From Akkermansiaceae bacterium (GTDB lineage: Bacteria; Verrucomicrobiota; Verrucomicrobiia; Verrucomicrobiales; Akkermansiaceae), in contig JACKQB010000005.1 of assembly GCA_024233115.1 (NCBI GenBank), positions 372,001 to 436,000 on the forward strand: a DNA stretch of 64,000 nucleotides, read 5' to 3'. The notes under the pieces were generated by a model. It was not told where the DNA came from, did no database searches, and saw only the letters and a program-made list of their open reading frames with translations. Made by a program: the position numbers and the translations under genes. The number at the start of each line of letters is the position of its first letter. The stretch's first letter is position 1. This document shows, piece by piece, positions 60,657 to 64,000 of this stretch.

Positions 60657-61436
60657 TTAGATGGTCATCGCCGAGAAGCCGCCATCGATGACGATTTCGG
60701 TGCCGGTGATAAACGAGCCGGCGTTGTTGGAGGCGAGCATGAGCGTGGCGCCGGTGAGTTCGTTGGCGGTGCCGAAACGTGACATCGGGGTGTGGCGGAG
60801 GATTTCCAGGGCACGGGTTTCATCACCCTGGCGAGAGGCTTGTTCTGATGGGAAAAAGCCGGGCACGAGGGTGTTGACCCGGATATCGTGCTCGGCCCAT
60901 TCGCGGGCGAGGTTTTTGCTGAGGTTATGCACGGCGGCCTTGGCGGCAGAGTAGGCGAAGATACCGGAAACGGGCATGCTGCCAGCCATGGAGCCCATGT
61001 TGATGATGCTGCACGGCTCATGGTGATCGATAAAGAACTGCCCGAAAATCTGGCAGGCGTTAAAAACGCTTTTGAAGTTCACGGCCATGAGGTGGTCGAG
61101 TTCATCCTCGGTGATTTCGAGGAAGGGAGTGCCTGAGCCAAGACCGGCGCCATTGACCAGGACATCGACTTTTCCGGACCTGAGTAACACGGTGGAGAGG
61201 AGGTCATCGATTTCCTGACGTTGGCTGACATCGGCTTTATGAAACCAGGATTTTCCGCCGAATTCATCGATGGCGGCAAGTTTGTCGATGGCGTTTTCCG
61301 GGTTGCGGCCGACGAGGACAACCTCGGCACCGGCGCGGGCCATGGCGATACCCATGCTGCCGCAGAGGTTGCCCGTGCCGCCGATGACAACGGCGACATG
61401 TCCGGTGAGGTCGAAGAGGGATTTGATCTGTTCCAT
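60657..61436 (-). CDS. Short-chain dehydrogenase/reductase
   Basis: This 259-residue NAD(P)-dependent oxidoreductase has the cofactor loop IGGTGNLCGSMG, the NGAGLG motif, the catalytic Ser in IINMGSMAG and the YSAAK Tyr-Lys pair. It most resembles sugar-acid and alditol reductases (gluconate 5-dehydrogenase or mannonate reductase type), but the substrate is not certain. The Gly-rich loop has NLCGS where GGxGIG is usual, as in several sugar-acid members. It stands between the Sel1 protein and a parvulin foldase, all on the same strand. Confidence 0.85.
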   Translation of the reverse strand: MEQIKSLFDLTGHVAVVIGGTGNLCGSMGIAMARAGAEVVLVGRNPENAIDKLAAIDEFGGKSWFHKADVSQRQEIDDLLSTVLLRSGKVDVLVNGAGLGSGTPFLEITEDELDHLMAVNFKSVFNACQIFGQFFIDHHEPCSIINMGSMAGSMPVSGIFAYSAAKAAVHNLSKNLAREWAEHDIRVNTLVPGFFPSEQASRQGDETRALEILRHTPMSRFGTANELTGATLMLASNNAGSFITGTEIVIDGGFSAMTI

Positions 61437-61476
61437 GGGTCCTGGTTTTCAGGGTTTGCAGCTGGGAGTTTGGCCG

Positions 61477-62484
61477 TTACATCTTTTTCTCGATCATCGC
61501 GTTATCGCGGAGGCGCTTCATCCAGCGGTCGTGTTTGGCTTTGTTTTTGCGGGCGCGGACACGGGCTTCGATTTCGGGTCGGACTTTATTCAAAGACGGT
61601 GCTGGGCCGTAGTGTTTTTTATCGAGTCGGACAATGGTGTAGCCGCGGCCGTCCTCCAGGGGGCCGAGGACTTTTCCAATCGGGGTTTCCATCAGGATGG
61701 CAGCGAATGCCGGGGAGAGGTCGGTGCGTTTGGTTTTCTCTACCTTGCCGCCCTCGGCGGCCCAGGCATCCTTCGAGTGTTGTTTGGCGAGCTCTTCGAA
61801 ATTGGCACCCTTTTCGAGTTTGCCCACGATATCCTCCGCCAATTGCAGCTGGGTTTCGGCGGTTACGAGAGCATTCTGGGGGTCGGTTTTAGGGATATAG
61901 ATCTTGTGGTATTCGAGCGCGTCGCCTGTGGTGTCGCGCAGCTTGATTTTGTGTTTGTTGTACTCGGCGGCGACCTCGTTAGGGAGTGGCGGCACGGCGT
62001 TTTTAAACTGCTGGGAGCGCATTGCCTGGACGACGAGTTTTTTCTCGGTTTCACGGCGGTGCTGTGCCGGGGTGACACCGGCCTGGCGGAGTGATTTGTT
62101 AAACTCGTTGCGGTTGTTATTGTAGAGCTCACGGACCTGGCGGTCGATTTCCTGGTCGATCAGGTGGGCGGGGATCTTGCCGTCGCCGTTGGTCTTGACC
62201 CGGAACTCGGAAAGGATCAGCTCGCGCTCGATGAGGCTGTCGAGGATCTCGTCTTTGGCTTTTTTGAGTAGAGCGGAATACTGGGGGCCTTTGCGGGGCA
62301 TGGAGGCGTCCAGTTGTTGCCGATAGGGGGTCAGGTGGTAGTTGACCTCGTTCTTGGTGATCACGCGGCCATTTACCTTGGCGGCGATGCCGGTGACCTC
62401 GCGCGCGGTGGCGGCGGTGGAAAGCAGGGAAAGGCCTGTAACGGGAATCAATGAGAAGCGGAGGATGAAATTGAGTATGGTCAT
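61477..62484 (-). CDS. Periplasmic parvulin-type peptidyl-prolyl isomerase (SurA/PrsA-like)
   Basis: This 335-residue protein has a signal peptide, a SurA-like N-terminal chaperone domain (VTGIAAKVNGRVITKNEVNY) and one parvulin domain at about residues 185-290 (YHKIYIPKTDPQ; GANFEELAKQHSKDAWAAEG; IGKVLGPLEDGRGYTIVRLD). It should help outer-membrane or exported proteins fold. E. coli SurA has two parvulin domains, so this one is shorter. Its gene is alone on its transcript or shared with the SDR gene 40 bases downstream. Confidence 0.85.
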   Translation of the reverse strand: MTILNFILRFSLIPVTGLSLLSTAATAREVTGIAAKVNGRVITKNEVNYHLTPYRQQLDASMPRKGPQYSALLKKAKDEILDSLIERELILSEFRVKTNGDGKIPAHLIDQEIDRQVRELYNNNRNEFNKSLRQAGVTPAQHRRETEKKLVVQAMRSQQFKNAVPPLPNEVAAEYNKHKIKLRDTTGDALEYHKIYIPKTDPQNALVTAETQLQLAEDIVGKLEKGANFEELAKQHSKDAWAAEGGKVEKTKRTDLSPAFAAILMETPIGKVLGPLEDGRGYTIVRLDKKHYGPAPSLNKVRPEIEARVRARKNKAKHDRWMKRLRDNAMIEKKM

Positions 62485-62658
62485 TGTTGGGAGGGTGTGG
62501 AGAGGAAAACGAAGAGCTTGCCAGCGGTTGTTGTCTGGAAATTATTCTATACAGGGATGAATCAAGCTTGAAGTAAATTCATAGACTATCTGGTGATTAT
62601 GGCAAGGTATAATGGAGCCCGGGCTGTCCGCTTGGAGGATTGCTGGGTGCCAAGGAAA

Positions 62659-62687
62659 ACCGCCACGGAGCAGAACCCCGTGGCGGT
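62659..62687 (-). terminator. Terminator after the pyruvate oxidoreductase gene
   Basis: ACCGCCACGG (62659-62668) and CCGTGGCGGT (62678-62687) form a 10-bp stem with a 9-base loop. On the minus strand a short T run follows. Confidence 0.8.
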
Positions 62688-62709
62688 GATAGAAAAACAG
62701 GGCGCGGCG

Positions 62710-64000
62710 TTATGCCTCGAGCACTGCGGCACCTTTAGTCAAAACATCGGCGCGGGTGATTTCACCGGCGGCGAGCTTCGCGAGGATGGCCTTTTGCGTC
62801 GCGTAGTCCGTGTTTTCAATACCGGCTCTCGATTGCATCAGGCGCCAGGCCTTGCGGCGTTCGACGCAGAAGAGGACCAGCTGACGGCTCAGTGAGTGGT
62901 ATTTCACCGTGTCACCGAACTCTGTGCGGATGAAGACCCCGAAGTCGGGCACGTAGGCAGTTTCGTTTTTATCGGCAAAGAGGAAGTGCGCCACATCATT
63001 CTGAGTGATGAGCTGGAGCATGTTTTCCAGAGGGATCATCTCCTTGGCTTGCTCCTCCGTGACCACCTTGTGGTGTCTGCGGAAGCGGGCTTCCGTGGTG
63101 CACCAGTGGGCGGTGGTGAAGGCATAGCTGATCGATTTATCGGCCTTGGATGTGAACTGCTGCCAGTCGCGGTTGGTGTTCGGGTTGCCTTTGATGTCAT
63201 AACACTCCTGGACGAACTCGCCGAGGGAGGAGTTGAAAACAAACTCAGGCATGGCGCGGCTGTCGCGCGCGAGCTTGGCCTGGTGGGCGGATGCATCGTC
63301 GCCGACACCGTGTTCGGGCTGGCAGGTGGTGTAGCACTGGTAGAACGCGGCACCCCGGTATTCGAGCCCCTCGAGGATCGTCTGATAGAGTTTGGCCGCG
63401 TTGGTGATCGAGATCTGGGCGACGTATGGCGAGCCGTGACCTGTGGTCAGGATATCGGCGACGGACTTCCTCTCGGTCATCTTACCCTGGGTGCTTTCAC
63501 CAAACTGGTTCATGTCATAACCGCCCGGCATGAATGACGAGTCGGAGTTCTGACCGCCGGTGTTCGAGTAGACCTGGGTGTCAAGCATGAGGAACTTGAC
63601 GTTCGGGCGGCCTTGAAGGACTGCCTTGGAGAGGTTCTGGAAACCGATGTCACCCAGGGCACCGTCACCGCCGATACACCAGACCTTGGGAAGCTCCTTG
63701 AGCTCCTGCGGCGTCATCTGGGCATCACTGAGGTGGGTGATCGAGAAGTACTTGGCATCATCCATCACCTTGGCGTTCTTGTCTTCTAACAATCCTAGCA
63801 AGGCCGAGGAAATACGCTCGGGGGCAACCGAACGGCGGCTGTGGCGCAGGATCAGGGACTCACCCATCAACCAGGAAATGGTGGCCCCGTCCTGGAACAG
63901 GGAGTTCATCCACGGGTAGGGGTGGGGGTTGGATGGTGGGGTGGACCCGTAAACGGTGTTACAACCGGTGTTGGCACCCATCATCATGGTGGCCATACCG
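62710..64000 (-). CDS. nifJ: Pyruvate:ferredoxin (flavodoxin) oxidoreductase, C-terminal part (cut by window edge)
   Basis: The frame is open to the right edge and shows about 430 C-terminal residues of a protein that is usually near 1190. The thiamine-diphosphate domain is clear: WCIGGDGALGDIGFQNLSKA and DTQVYSNTGGQNSDSSF. The enzyme converts pyruvate and CoA to acetyl-CoA, CO2 and reduced ferredoxin, so this organism has an anaerobic or low-oxygen lifestyle option. The internal Met codons near the edge are not the true start. It can use the pyruvate made by the lactate and fucose pathway, and pairs logically with ppdK. Confidence 0.93.
   Translation of the reverse strand, partial: GMATMMMGANTGCNTVYGSTPPSNPHPYPWMNSLFQDGATISWLMGESLILRHSRRSVAPERISSALLGLLEDKNAKVMDDAKYFSITHLSDAQMTPQELKELPKVWCIGGDGALGDIGFQNLSKAVLQGRPNVKFLMLDTQVYSNTGGQNSDSSFMPGGYDMNQFGESTQGKMTERKSVADILTTGHGSPYVAQISITNAAKLYQTILEGLEYRGAAFYQCYTTCQPEHGVGDDASAHQAKLARDSRAMPEFVFNSSLGEFVQECYDIKGNPNTNRDWQQFTSKADKSISYAFTTAHWCTTEARFRRHHKVVTEEQAKEMIPLENMLQLITQNDVAHFLFADKNETAYVPDFGVFIRTEFGDTVKYHSLSRQLVLFCVERRKAWRLMQSRAGIENTDYATQKAILAKLAAGEITRADVLTKGAAVLEA

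Noticed and set aside
1..64000. tRNA, rRNA, insertion sequence or prophage genes
   Set aside because: I looked for transposase motifs, terminal inverted repeats with target duplications, and tRNA arms and found none I could support. A tRNA search program would be needed to exclude tRNAs firmly.

Overview
The window looks like a chromosome segment of a Verrucomicrobiota bacterium, probably from the Verrucomicrobiaceae/Akkermansiaceae/Rubritaleaceae group. The call rests on content rather than a marker gene: a Planctomycetes-Verrucomicrobia type microcompartment locus for fucose/rhamnose, a CAPSR sulfatase, a PEP-CTERM protein, an SHD1-like protein, a secreted Tat-type TIM-barrel protein, and small membrane proteins beginning NPYATPQ. 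The base composition is GC-rich by eye, and the cas genes look AT-richer.

Layout. 1-3125: two class A penicillin-binding protein genes, the first cut by the window edge and the second with a dead transpeptidase. 3306-11441: a complete type II-C CRISPR-Cas locus (48 full repeats, one degenerate repeat, cas2, cas1, cas9 and a tracrRNA that I locate upstream of cas9 on the opposite strand). 11574-25489: mixed accessory genes (ExbD-like protein, sulfatase, SLC13 permease with four RCK_C domains, lipoprotein, PEP-CTERM protein, HEAT-repeat protein), pyruvate phosphate dikinase, an unknown beta-propeller-like protein and an AbiE toxin-antitoxin pair with a palindromic operator. 25507-43613: the sugar and microcompartment region. 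43695-47138: accessory genes including a restriction-enzyme remnant. 47275-56693: heme and cytochrome c maturation genes (hemN, hemE, ccsA, resB, hemW) with lipoprotein and TPR genes. 56816-63996: secreted repeat proteins, an SDR, a parvulin foldase and the C-terminal part of pyruvate:ferredoxin oxidoreductase.

How the sugar region works together (inference from families). FucU and the FucP-like permease supply the sugar. The rightward operon gives a DeoR regulator, rhamnulokinase, fucose isomerase and LutABC. The leftward operon gives two class II aldolases, a CoA-acylating aldehyde dehydrogenase, PduL, an acetate-kinase homologue, an LDH/MDH-family protein, three hexameric and three pentameric shell proteins. 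Together they convert the deoxysugar phosphate to DHAP plus lactaldehyde, oxidise lactaldehyde inside the shell to an acyl phosphate and then lactate, and let LutABC take lactate to pyruvate.

Two genome-wide habits are visible. Many start codons follow A/C-rich, G-poor leaders with no Shine-Dalgarno sequence, and several intergenic gaps carry unrelated sequences that share a 7-bp tandem period. I found no tRNA, rRNA or insertion sequence. Outside the CRISPR array and the tracrRNA interval, no stretch longer than about 300 bases lacks a gene.
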